This document shows, piece by piece, positions 1-7,224 of a DNA stretch of 16,305 nt. The notes under the pieces were generated by a model. That model ran no database searches, was not told the origin of the DNA, and worked only from the letters and a program-made list of their open reading frames with translations. The stretch is from JBBKWQ01 sp037969115 (GTDB lineage: Bacteria; Actinomycetota; Acidimicrobiia; Acidimicrobiales; Ilumatobacteraceae), in contig JBBKWQ010000046.1 in assembly GCA_037969115.1 (NCBI GenBank), positions 1-16,305 of the forward strand, given 5' to 3'. The translations under genes were made by a program, and so were the position numbers. How positions within the stretch are numbered: the stretch's first letter is position 1; each line of letters begins with the position of its first letter.

Positions 1-1662
1 GCCGGCTCCGATGCCGCGTCGACCTCGGCGACGGACGCTCCGAGCGGGCGCCGGCCGCTCTGGGCCGCGCTCGAAGCCCAGAGCGATAGCAGTCGGATCG
101 CAGTGATCGAGTGCGGGCCCACCGCGTCGACCGTCACGTTCGGCGCGCTGGCGCATCGAGTGGAACGAACGGCAGCAGGGCTTCACGACTCCGGCGTCGC
201 ACCTGGCGATCGTGTCGCCATCATGATCCCGCCAGGCGTCGATCTACATGTGGCGCTCAACGCGTGTTGGCGTCTCGGTGCCGTTGCCGTGCTGGTCGAT
301 GCGGGGCTCGGCCCGACCGGTATGAGCCGAGCCCTTGCGGGCGCAGCGCCCGATCATCTCATCGGGATCACGCGTGCCCTGGGCGCAGCTCGCGCGTTGG
401 GTTGGCCGGGTGAACGGATCTCGGTGCGCCGTCTCGCCAACGCCACCAATCGTGCTCTCGGAGTCGGGGGCAACCTTCACTCGATGGCCGATGCCACGAG
501 CGTGGCACCTCCGCATCCCGGTCGGGACGACGTGGCTGCCGTCGTCTTCACCTCGGGGGCAACGGGACCATCGAAGGGCGTCGTCTATCGCCACCGCCAA
601 GTCGAGGCGCAGCGCGATGCTCTCGCAAGTTTGTACGGGATCACCCACGACGACCGCCTCGTCGCCGCATTCGCTCCGTTCGCGCTCTACGGGCCGGCTC
701 TGGGGATCGCCTCCGTCGTGCCCGACATGAACGTAGCCGCACCGGGCACACTGACTGCGACCGCCCTCGGCGATGCTGCCGTCGCGATCCGCGCCAGTCT
801 GGTCTTCGCGTCGCCGGCAGCGCTGGCCAACGTGATCAAGACGGCCGCATCGCTCACCTCCGAGCACCGCCGCGCATTCGAACAGGTGCGGATTCTCCTG
901 TCGGCCGGCGCTCCCGTTCGCCCATCGTTGCTGCGAGCTGCGGTGGACCTCTTCCCGAACGCCATCGCACACACCCCGTACGGAATGACCGAAGTGCTCC
1001 CGGTGGCCAACATCACGCTCGACGACATCGAAGCAGTCCGTGACGTCGGTGGCACCCTGGGCGTCTGCGTTGGCCATCCTGTTGACCGCGTCCACGTGCA
1101 GATCGCCGCACTCGACGAGCTCGGTCAACCATCCGACGTGCTGTCGCCAGAGCCTGGTGTGGTCGGAGAAATCGTCGTGCGTGCCGCTCACGCGCGCGAT
1201 ACGTACGACCGTCTCTGGCACACCGACCACCTGGCATCTCGACCCATCGGATGGCACCGCACTGGCGACGTCGGAAGTCTCGATGACGCCGGCCGGTTGT
1301 GGGTCGGTGGTCGACTCGGCCACGTGATCACCGCCGCCGATGGACCCGTCACTCCCGTTGCGATCGAACAATCGATCGAGGCGCTTCCCGAGGTCGAACT
1401 CGCCGCCGTCGTGGGCGTCGGCCCGCCTGGCGGCCAGGTCATCGCTGCCGTGATCGAGTTGGTCGAGGGCCACCGGCGTCCGCGCCTCGCCGATCTCGAT
1501 CTCCTCGATCGGGTCCGGTCAGCGGTCCACCACGACATCGCAGCAGTTCTGACCGTGCCGCAACTCCCGGTCGACCGACGACACAACTCGAAGATCGATC
1601 GCACCCGCGTGGCCACATGGGCGAGCGACGTGTTGGCCGGCGGGCGATTGGCGCGCCTGTGA
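1..1662 (+). CDS. oleC: OleC beta-lactone synthetase domain, 5' end outside window (probable OleBC fusion)
   Basis: This is an AMP-forming acyl-adenylate superfamily enzyme of the OleC type, which converts a 2-alkyl-3-hydroxyalkanoate into a beta-lactone in long-chain olefin synthesis. Counting codon 1 at base 1, the ATP-binding loop VVFTSGATGPSKG is at 181-193, the TPYGMTE motif around 326-331, HRTGD at 419-423 and the C-terminal catalytic lysine (NSKIDR) at 531. The stretch GPALGIASVVPDMN after the loop and GVCVGHPV are OleC-like rather than general acyl-CoA ligase. The frame is open to base 1: an Ala/Ser-rich run precedes RPLWAALEA, the usual OleC N-terminus. The first internal start (GTG at 103) would cut into that domain, so the gene begins upstream. 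The linker-like run suggests the C-terminal half of an OleB-OleC fusion, known in actinobacteria; the OleB part is not visible. The stop overlaps the oleD start. Confidence 0.9.
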   Translation, partial: AGSDAASTSATDAPSGRRPLWAALEAQSDSSRIAVIECGPTASTVTFGALAHRVERTAAGLHDSGVAPGDRVAIMIPPGVDLHVALNACWRLGAVAVLVDAGLGPTGMSRALAGAAPDHLIGITRALGAARALGWPGERISVRRLANATNRALGVGGNLHSMADATSVAPPHPGRDDVAAVVFTSGATGPSKGVVYRHRQVEAQRDALASLYGITHDDRLVAAFAPFALYGPALGIASVVPDMNVAAPGTLTATALGDAAVAIRASLVFASPAALANVIKTAASLTSEHRRAFEQVRILLSAGAPVRPSLLRAAVDLFPNAIAHTPYGMTEVLPVANITLDDIEAVRDVGGTLGVCVGHPVDRVHVQIAALDELGQPSDVLSPEPGVVGEIVVRAAHARDTYDRLWHTDHLASRPIGWHRTGDVGSLDDAGRLWVGGRLGHVITAADGPVTPVAIEQSIEALPEVELAAVVGVGPPGGQVIAAVIELVEGHRRPRLADLDLLDRVRSAVHHDIAAVLTVPQLPVDRRHNSKIDRTRVATWASDVLAGGRLARL

Positions 1663-2630
1663 AGGTGCTCGTGACCGGTGCGACGAGCATGCTCGGCCGC
1701 GCGACGGCCGATCGCCTCATCGGGCGCGGTGATGAAGTCACGGTGATGCAACGTCGGCCGAGCGGAATCGACACCACCGAGATACTGGGCGACATTGCCA
1801 CAGTCGACATCGTGGCGCGTGCCGTCGACGGGCAGGATGCAGTGATCCACGTCGCCGCGAAGGTGGCGGTGACCGGAGCATGGAGCGAGTTCCAACGCGT
1901 CAACATCGCCGGGACCGAGACGGTGCTCAATGCGGCCCGACGCGCTGGTGTCGGCCGATTCGTGCACGTGTCGACGCCGTCGGTTGCACACGCCGGACAC
2001 GCGCTGGTCGGTGCACGCGCCGACGACGCCGACCCCCTCACGACCCGTGGACATTACGCAACGAGCAAGGCGGAAGCCGAAGGGTTGGTGCTGACGGCGT
2101 CGACCTCCGAGTGCTCGGTCGTGGCGATCCGCCCACACCTCGTCTGGGGGCCGGGCGACGAACAGTTGGTCGGCCGCATCGTCGACCGGGCACGGTCGGG
2201 GCGCTTGGCGCTGGTCGGTTCAGGGTCGGCGCTCATCGACACGACCTATGTCGACAACGCGGCCGACGCCTTGGTGGCTGCCGTCGACTCCGCTCCCAGC
2301 CTGGGAGGTCGAGCGTTCGTCGTCTCGAACGGCGAGCCGCGAACCGTTCACGAACTGGTCGGGCGCATCCTGCTGGCACACGGCCTCACCGCTCCGATCC
2401 GTACCGTGCCCAGACGAGTTGCATTCGGTGGCGGTCTCCTGGTCGAACGCTGGTGGGAACGCACCGGCCGCGAGGGTGATCCGCCCATGACGAGTTTTCT
2501 CGCCGAACAACTCTCGACAGCGCATTGGTTCGATCAGCGGATGACCAGGGTTGCACTGAACTGGAAGCCGTCGATCGGGCTCGATGAAGGCTTCCGGAGG
2601 TTGGCGACCTGGTTCAACCGCCCTGCGTGA
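1659..2630 (+). CDS. oleD: OleD, NAD(P)H-dependent 2-alkyl-3-oxoalkanoate reductase
   Basis: This is a 323-aa short-chain (extended SDR) dehydrogenase/epimerase of the OleD type, which reduces the beta-keto acid made by OleA to the beta-hydroxy acid used by OleC. The nucleotide-binding loop is at residues 6-13 (TGATSMLG), the catalytic serine lies in STPS (105-108), and the YxxxK pair is Y133/K137 (YATSK). The family-typical RPHLVWGPGD is at 158-167. I start it at the GTG of 1659, which overlaps the oleC stop in GTGA and places the Rossmann strand (MKVLVTGA) at the N-terminus; this means translational coupling. An oddity is that the middle glycine of the usual TGxxGxxG is serine. Its end overlaps the convergent DUF5317 gene by 17 bp. 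OleA and OleB are not in the window. Confidence 0.9.
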   Translation: MKVLVTGATSMLGRATADRLIGRGDEVTVMQRRPSGIDTTEILGDIATVDIVARAVDGQDAVIHVAAKVAVTGAWSEFQRVNIAGTETVLNAARRAGVGRFVHVSTPSVAHAGHALVGARADDADPLTTRGHYATSKAEAEGLVLTASTSECSVVAIRPHLVWGPGDEQLVGRIVDRARSGRLALVGSGSALIDTTYVDNAADALVAAVDSAPSLGGRAFVVSNGEPRTVHELVGRILLAHGLTAPIRTVPRRVAFGGGLLVERWWERTGREGDPPMTSFLAEQLSTAHWFDQRMTRVALNWKPSIGLDEGFRRLATWFNRPA

Positions 2631-3177
2631 GCGGAGCGGGCGGCGCCGCTGCGCGCTGTTCGACGCGGCACCACCGGTCGATCATCAGCACCAGCCCGAC
2701 GACCAGGAGGACATCGCCGATGCTGAACACGTTGGCGAACGGCCAGCCGTGTGGCACGGCGAAAATGTCACCGAACACCTGGAGTCGAGGGTTCTCGACC
2801 GGGAACGAGTTCTCGAAGCGTGAGCTCTCCCGGTCGAAACCTGCGGCGCTCCACGCCCGACGCGAGGCCGGCATGACACCGCCGTTCGCCACGATCGCGG
2901 AGAGGTTCATCGCCCCGCCGACGACCACGATCCACAGACCGGGTAGGCGTCGGTTCATCCACACGAACACCCCGGCGATCGCGTACGTGGTGAGGTGGAG
3001 TGCGCTCGACATCCAACCGGCGAGATGGGTCGACAGTGGATAGATCAAGGCTTGGAGCCCGAGGGCGACCCACACGAGCGGTAGGCCGCGGATGGGCAAC
3101 GTGGCGATGTTCGAGATTCGGGCGCCTGTCAGCGCAGCGAGTCCGATGCCGAGCGCGGTCGCGACGACGATGATCAC
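2614..3177 (-). CDS. DUF5317 family integral membrane protein
   Basis: A 187-aa protein with about five predicted membrane segments (roughly 1-17, 31-48, 58-75, 80-97 and 150-167). It carries two patterns I associate with DUF5317: NGGVMP at 98-103, facing a variable loop, and FANVFSIGD at 147-155 before the last helix. The family has no established function. I choose the GTG at 3177 because it overlaps the stop of the GGDEF-EAL gene in GTGA and starts directly at the first hydrophobic helix; a longer frame would run into the coding sequence of that gene. The overlap implies co-translation with the cyclic-di-GMP enzyme. It ends inside the 3' end of oleD (17-bp tail-to-tail overlap), leaving no room for a conventional terminator between the two transcripts. 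Confidence 0.8.
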   Translation of the reverse strand: MIIVVATALGIGLAALTGARISNIATLPIRGLPLVWVALGLQALIYPLSTHLAGWMSSALHLTTYAIAGVFVWMNRRLPGLWIVVVGGAMNLSAIVANGGVMPASRRAWSAAGFDRESSRFENSFPVENPRLQVFGDIFAVPHGWPFANVFSIGDVLLVVGLVLMIDRWCRVEQRAAAPPAPLTQGG

Positions 3178-5276
3178 GATGCGGCCCGGATGAGGGCACG
3201 AACTGATTCGTGTTTCGCCGAATCGTCGACACCGTTTCGGTCTCGAAGCCATACCGTCAGGTCGGCGAAGGCGCACGGCCGCGCGATGAGATAGCCCTGG
3301 GCGACCTGGCATCCCAGTTGGCGCAGCATGTCCCAGGTCGCCATGTCCTCGATTCCCTCGGCGACCGTTTCGAGACCGAGATCGCGCCCCATGGCGATGA
3401 TCGTTCGGACGATGACTTCGTTGTGTGCGCTGGTCGTCAGATCGGCGATGAACGTGCGGTCGATCTTGAGCCGGTCGACGCGTAGGTCGCGCAGGCTCAC
3501 GAAGGACGAGTAACCGGTTCCGAAGTCGTCGATCGCAACTTGAACACCGGCGTTGCGAAGCGTCTCGATCGCGTACGACGCACGTTCGGGCTCCGACGCG
3601 ATGGCTGACTCGGTGATCTCGAGCTCCAGGCGGCGCGGGTCGAGCTGGGCACGTTCGAGCGAATCCAGCACCGCAGCCGGGAAGTGACGATCTTGCAGGT
3701 TTCGAGCCGAGACGTTCACGGCGACCTTCATGCCCGGGCGGTTCAAGAGGATGAGATCGCTGACTGCCTGGTCGATGACGAACGCCGTCAGCGGCCCGAT
3801 CAGTTCGGTGTGCTCAGCGAGAGCGATGAAGTCACCGGGAGGGATCGCGCCGAGCGCGGGGTGTTGCCAGCGAAGCAGTGCCTCCATCGCCTCGACCTCG
3901 CCGTCCGCCATGCGGACCTGTGGCTGGTAGTGAACGTTGAGCTCGCCGTTGTCGATGGCCGCCGAGAGATCTCCGAGCAGGCCGAGGCGTCCGTGGTTGC
4001 GGCTTGACTTGCCACCGTTGGAGTACACCTCGAGGCCGGTGCGGAAGTGTTTGGCACGGTACATCGCGATGTCGGCGCAACCCAGGAGTTCCTCCGGAGT
4101 CGAACCGTGAAGCGGCGCGAGCGCCACGCCCACACTCATGTTGATCGCGAGCGGGAATCCACCGACGTCGAGCGTCCTGCTGAGTCGTGTGCGGAGTTCG
4201 CGGGCGAGTTGCTCGCCACCGAGCCCGTCGGAGTTGGTCTCGTCGATCACGATGGCGAACTCGTCGCCGCCGAGACGCGCGGCCGACGCCGTCGCCGGGA
4301 TTGCGTTCTTCATGCGAGAAGCCAGACCGACGAGCAGGCTGTCGCCCGTCTCGTGTCCGAGTCGGTCGTTGATCTCCTTGAAGCCGTCGAGGTCGATCAA
4401 GAGCACGGTTGCCGACGGCGCGGTTCGTACCTGATCGGTGGCCATGATCGTCTCGAGTAGGTCCACGAACGCCTTGCGATTCAGAAGATCGGTGAGCTGA
4501 TCGTGATCGACCTCGTGGGCGCGTTCGGCTGCCTGGCTGGCGCTCTGGAAGACGAGGAAGCTGGTGATTCCCAACAGTGGCACCAGCAAGAGACTGAACT
4601 GGACCGTGACCACGAAGATCGGCGCGAGCGCCAGCAATGCTCCGTCGGCGTACGTCTCACGACTGAAGCTGTACGCCAACAGCTTCGGCATCGGAATACC
4701 CCGGCTGATCGACATCACGCCGTACAGCAGCAGGTTGTTGGTCATCAACACGGCGAGCCCACCGAGTACGGCGCCGATGCTGGCGACGACTGAGATCTGG
4801 CCGTCGGAGAGGAGCGGACCCGTCACCCCGAAGGTGCGGAGCATGAGCGCTCCGACTGCGAGTCCCGCCGACAGCGATGCGGTGTTGAACACGACCATCA
4901 CGATCGGCTTGCGCTGCACTCGGTCGGCGATGAGCGTGGCGACGGCCATGGTGACGATGGCGGCGGTGGGGCTTCCGAGCAGAACGAGCGCAAACGCAAA
5001 GGCCGACCCTGGGGTCACCTCGCTGCCGGCGCCGAAACGGAGCCATGCGCCCGGACGAACCTCACCGATGAAGAGCAATGCCCCGAAAAGGAGACAAGCC
5101 CACCAGTCGACGCCGGTGGGTGGATCGAGGATTTCGATGGTGACGACGAGGCCGCACAAGAAGGCAGCCACGATCGCGACCGTGCCGACGTAGAGGTTGA
5201 CGCGATGCTCGCGCTTTTCTACGAACGACCGCTCGCGTGATGTGTCCGCATTGTCGACTTCGGTTCGATCTGTCAT
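3174..5276 (-). CDS. Membrane-anchored GGDEF-EAL cyclic-di-GMP synthase/phosphodiesterase
   Basis: A 700-aa protein with a soluble N-terminus, about six to seven membrane segments (residues 29-245), a GGDEF domain (about 255-415) and an EAL domain (about 430-680). The synthase signature GGDEF is exact at 336-340. The phosphodiesterase signature is also complete: EALLRW at 465-470, NVSARN at 521-526, EITES at 553-557, DDFGTGYS at 583-590, VAEGIE at 638-643 and QGYL at 660-663. Both halves could therefore be active. The inhibitory RxxD site expected just before GGDEF is absent (residues there are ATAS). The membrane part resembles sensory membrane modules, but I cannot name it. The ATG at 5276 has only a weak ribosome site. 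A hairpin lies 36 nt upstream, and the DUF5317 gene overlaps its stop. Confidence 0.9.
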   Translation of the reverse strand: MTDRTEVDNADTSRERSFVEKREHRVNLYVGTVAIVAAFLCGLVVTIEILDPPTGVDWWACLLFGALLFIGEVRPGAWLRFGAGSEVTPGSAFAFALVLLGSPTAAIVTMAVATLIADRVQRKPIVMVVFNTASLSAGLAVGALMLRTFGVTGPLLSDGQISVVASIGAVLGGLAVLMTNNLLLYGVMSISRGIPMPKLLAYSFSRETYADGALLALAPIFVVTVQFSLLLVPLLGITSFLVFQSASQAAERAHEVDHDQLTDLLNRKAFVDLLETIMATDQVRTAPSATVLLIDLDGFKEINDRLGHETGDSLLVGLASRMKNAIPATASAARLGGDEFAIVIDETNSDGLGGEQLARELRTRLSRTLDVGGFPLAINMSVGVALAPLHGSTPEELLGCADIAMYRAKHFRTGLEVYSNGGKSSRNHGRLGLLGDLSAAIDNGELNVHYQPQVRMADGEVEAMEALLRWQHPALGAIPPGDFIALAEHTELIGPLTAFVIDQAVSDLILLNRPGMKVAVNVSARNLQDRHFPAAVLDSLERAQLDPRRLELEITESAIASEPERASYAIETLRNAGVQVAIDDFGTGYSSFVSLRDLRVDRLKIDRTFIADLTTSAHNEVIVRTIIAMGRDLGLETVAEGIEDMATWDMLRQLGCQVAQGYLIARPCAFADLTVWLRDRNGVDDSAKHESVRALIRAAS

Positions 5277-5312
5277 GTCGGATCAATCTGTTGGTGGCGT
5301 TGCGGTGGTTTG

Positions 5313-5348
5313 ACGGGTGCGCCGAGCGCCATTGATCGGCGCACCCGT
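5313..5348 (-). terminator. Perfect 13-bp hairpin between the small peptide gene and the GGDEF-EAL gene
   Basis: ACGGGTGCGCCGA at 5313-5325 is the exact reverse complement of 5336-5348, with a 10-nt loop. It begins 12 bp after the stop of the 46-aa peptide gene. There is no U-run after it in the transcribed direction (CAAACCACC), so it may be a U-less terminator or a stabilising stem separating a strongly translated peptide from a weakly translated downstream gene. I see no obvious promoter in the 36 nt between it and the GGDEF-EAL start, which favours partial read-through. Confidence 0.6.
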
Positions 5349-5360
5349 ACGTGGTTCAGA

Positions 5361-5501
5361 TCAGAATCCGAACCAGACCATGAACGACCACTTCCGTGGC
5401 GCTCCGAGCGTGGCGACGAGCGCCATCGTGGTGCCGACGGTGGTTGCCGCGCGGTAGTAGTGGGGAGCGACCCTCCACTTGTGTGATTTGAGCTGACTCA
5501 T
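5361..5501 (-). CDS. Small 46-aa basic/aromatic peptide, unknown function
   Basis: I do not recognise this product. The ATG at 5501 follows the clearest Shine-Dalgarno in the window, and a perfect hairpin lies just past the stop. About 83 percent of third codon positions are G or C, as in the neighbouring genes, which supports real coding. The peptide has a basic N-terminus (MSQLKSHKWR), a YY pair at 15-16, a small-residue hydrophobic middle (about 18-34, AATTVGTTMALVATLGA), a PRKW turn at 35-38 and an aromatic end (FMVWFGF). This would suit a short membrane-inserted or membrane-surface peptide, or a ribosomally made precursor. No modification enzyme is adjacent. The long frame open upstream of this ATG looks like read-through and is not supported. 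Confidence 0.6.
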   Translation of the reverse strand: MSQLKSHKWRVAPHYYRAATTVGTTMALVATLGAPRKWSFMVWFGF

Positions 5502-5505
5502 TGAT

Positions 5506-5511
5506 TCCTTT
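5506..5511 (-). promoter_or_regulatory. Strong Shine-Dalgarno of the 46-aa peptide gene
   Basis: On the minus strand AAAGGA precedes the ATG by 4 nt (AAAGGAATCAATG). It fixes the start of the peptide and is the best match to the anti-Shine-Dalgarno seen in this window, where most other genes lack one. Confidence 0.65.
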
Positions 5512-5663
5512 CGTGGGCAGCTCGGCGGGAAGAGCCCGATCAAGTGATGCGCGACTGTCCCGAGAAATCCGGATCGTGCACGCAACACGGTGGTGGATTG
5601 ACGCCATCTGTATCGGTTGAGGCCGAGATCGACTTGAAGCGCGAATGGGCGCGATGGGACACC

Positions 5664-5690
5664 TTGACAGCGACCTGACACTGATTTGAC
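5664..5690 (-). promoter_or_regulatory. Three direct repeats at 11-bp period (PHO-box-like regulator site)
   Basis: Read on the minus strand, GTCAAAT, GTCAGGT and GTCAAGG follow one another at exactly 11-bp steps (plus-strand YTGAC at 5664, 5675 and 5686). Direct repeats of about 7 bp spaced by 11 bp are the form of sites bound by OmpR/PhoB-type winged-helix regulators; the TGTCA core resembles the PhoB box CTGTCAT. The site lies about 165-190 bp upstream of the 46-aa peptide gene and after the stop of the secreted protein gene. I could not find a convincing -10 at the PhoB-promoter distance, so the regulator and target are inference. Confidence 0.4.
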
Positions 5691-5757
5691 GATGAAGCGA
5701 AGCGAAATCGGTGGGCTCGCCCGCCGCGTCACACGCCGTGTAGCAGGACGGACGAGG

Positions 5758-7053
5758 TCAGACCGCGATCCAGGTCGTGCGCACATCGTTGAGCGTCACG
5801 GTCGAGACCGTGCCGCCGTCGGTGTCTGCGACCTTGATCAGCAAGTGTTGACCACCCGATGTGTCGGGTGTCGGAACCGGGATGTCGCTGCAGCCGCCGG
5901 CCGTTGGCAGCGAGAGGTCCGTGGCGATCGTGCCGGCGCCGTTCACGAGGGTGGCGCTGACGAGGGCGCCCCCGAAGGCCGCCGACGGCACGCAATAATG
6001 CACCGAGCTCAGACCCAGGGTGGTGGCGCCGAACCCACCCGTGCCCGGAAGGCTCATCAACACGCTTCCGTTGCCCGACACGACCGCACCCGCTGCCGAG
6101 TACGCCAGTTTGTAGTTCGGGTCGCTCGAATCGTTGCTGTCGATCGAGAAGTTCGACCCCAGGTAGATCACGATGTCGCCCTGAGCGATGAACGCCGCCT
6201 CGGCCTGCGATCGGGTGTACACGTCGGCAAGGTCGGCCTTGGCTGCCGCGACAGCGTTCAGATCGGCCTGGTCGGCCTTGGCCGACGCGATCAGGTCGAC
6301 GTCGTCCCGGTGGTAGACGTCGGCGTAGTTCGCCTTCAGGCCGAGCGCGCTGTCGACCTCGAAACGTGCGTACACGTCGGTGCTGTTCGCCTTCGAAGCC
6401 GCGAGCGCATCGACCTCGGCCTCGGTGTACACGTCGGCGGCGTTCGCCTTGGTGGCGAGCGCGGCGTCGATTTGGTTGCGGGTGTAGACGACGTTCGCGT
6501 TCACCTTCGTGGCGAGGTCGGCGATCAGACTCTGGATTCCCTGATTGGTGTAGTAGCCCAACAGATCGATGATGATGTCGGCCGTCGGTCCGGGCACGCC
6601 GTAGGCGTCGTAGGTGATACGAATCGATCGTGACCCGGGCCCGCTGGTCGGCAGTCTCGCGGTGACGGCGTTCGGCTGGACGGCGCCGGCGTCGAAGTTG
6701 AGGCTCGATGTGTCGGGGATGCCGGACGCATTTCCGGGCTCGATCGAGATGAAACCTCCGGCGCTCGGATTCACGACCGTGACGTTGAGTGCCACGCCGG
6801 ACGTTCCCAACGGCACGCCGTTCACCGACAACACCTGCGACACCTGCGATGCGAACGGTCCTGCGAGGCCGACGTCATTCCCGTCGCGGGTGTCGAGAAT
6901 GCGAACCGGTGTGATCGGCGTGAACGTGGTTTCACCGGAGCCGACATTCGGCGCGGCATCGGCCTGCCACGACGTCATCGTCCACACCAGAGTGATCGTG
7001 AGTGCAATTCCCACGAAGAAGGACGTGGCGTGCGAGATTCGATTCCGATTCAT
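5758..7053 (-). CDS. Secreted VRILDTR-domain protein with 19-residue repeat stalk
   Basis: A 431-aa exported protein. A signal peptide is clear: basic MNRNRISHATS, a hydrophobic core at about 11-29, and a likely cleavage after ADA (31-33). Residues 43-170 form a domain opening with FTPITPVRILDTRDG, a pattern seen in many secreted actinobacterial proteins, and ending in DIIIDLLGYY. Residues 183-291 are 19-residue repeats built on KANxxDVYTxxEVDAxLA, like fibrous shafts of tail fibres or adhesins. The C-terminal part (292-431) looks like a globular beta domain with two cysteines (C354, C388) that could pair. I chose the ATG at 7053, with AAAGAGAAG just upstream; a TTG one codon earlier is less likely. 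No LPXTG or membrane anchor is visible. Function unknown; a surface or appendage protein is likely. Confidence 0.8.
   Translation of the reverse strand: MNRNRISHATSFFVGIALTITLVWTMTSWQADAAPNVGSGETTFTPITPVRILDTRDGNDVGLAGPFASQVSQVLSVNGVPLGTSGVALNVTVVNPSAGGFISIEPGNASGIPDTSSLNFDAGAVQPNAVTARLPTSGPGSRSIRITYDAYGVPGPTADIIIDLLGYYTNQGIQSLIADLATKVNANVVYTRNQIDAALATKANAADVYTEAEVDALAASKANSTDVYARFEVDSALGLKANYADVYHRDDVDLIASAKADQADLNAVAAAKADLADVYTRSQAEAAFIAQGDIVIYLGSNFSIDSNDSSDPNYKLAYSAAGAVVSGNGSVLMSLPGTGGFGATTLGLSSVHYCVPSAAFGGALVSATLVNGAGTIATDLSLPTAGGCSDIPVPTPDTSGGQHLLIKVADTDGGTVSTVTLNDVRTTWIAV
6181..6507 (-). repeat. Coding repeat: five full and one shortened 19-residue units
   Basis: The units begin with Lys at residues 183, 202, 221, 240, 259 and 272 of the secreted protein. 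The first four are exactly 19 residues (57 bp); the fifth is 13 residues (KADQADLNAVAAA) and lacks the VYTxxE part; the last is complete and runs into the C-terminal domain. The repeated DVY and EVD positions indicate duplication rather than generic alanine richness. Confidence 0.8.
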
Positions 7054-7056
7054 CAA

Positions 7057-7085
7057 CTTCTCTTTCGTTCAGCCGGGTTCCCGGC
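7057..7085 (-). promoter_or_regulatory. Ribosome binding site and small GC palindrome before the secreted protein gene
   Basis: On the minus strand AAAGAGAAG (7057-7065) lies 3-11 nt before the ATG at 7053. Just upstream, 7072-7085 is a perfect palindrome (GCCGGGAACCCGGC) that could form a small hairpin in the leader. Upstream promoter elements are not convincing; CATTAT and TATACG are the only AT-rich -10 candidates. Confidence 0.4.
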
Positions 7086-7224
7086 GGAGGGACGTCGGCT
7101 TGTACCCCGCCCGAGCCACCGTATATGCGAGCCGCTGAATCCGGGCGTCGATAATGAAATCGTGACCTCGACGTGTCGACGACGCGTTCAAGGGCTCACC
7201 GCGGCCGGTGTGCGCCGAATCGGT

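Noticed and set aside
244..1473. Minus-strand frame opposite oleC
   Set aside because: Antisense shadow of a motif-rich enzyme; no domain or start signal.
5664..5669. TTGACA on the plus strand as a -35 box
   Set aside because: No plus-strand gene follows and no -10 is at 16-18 bp; it is better explained as one of three 11-bp-phased repeats.
5502..5757. Cyclic-di-GMP riboswitch upstream of the peptide gene
   Set aside because: I looked for GEMM-I/II core sequences on the minus strand and found none.
7197..7210. Terminator after the phosphofructokinase gene
   Set aside because: Only a 5-bp CACCG/CGGTG stem with no U-run; too weak to call.
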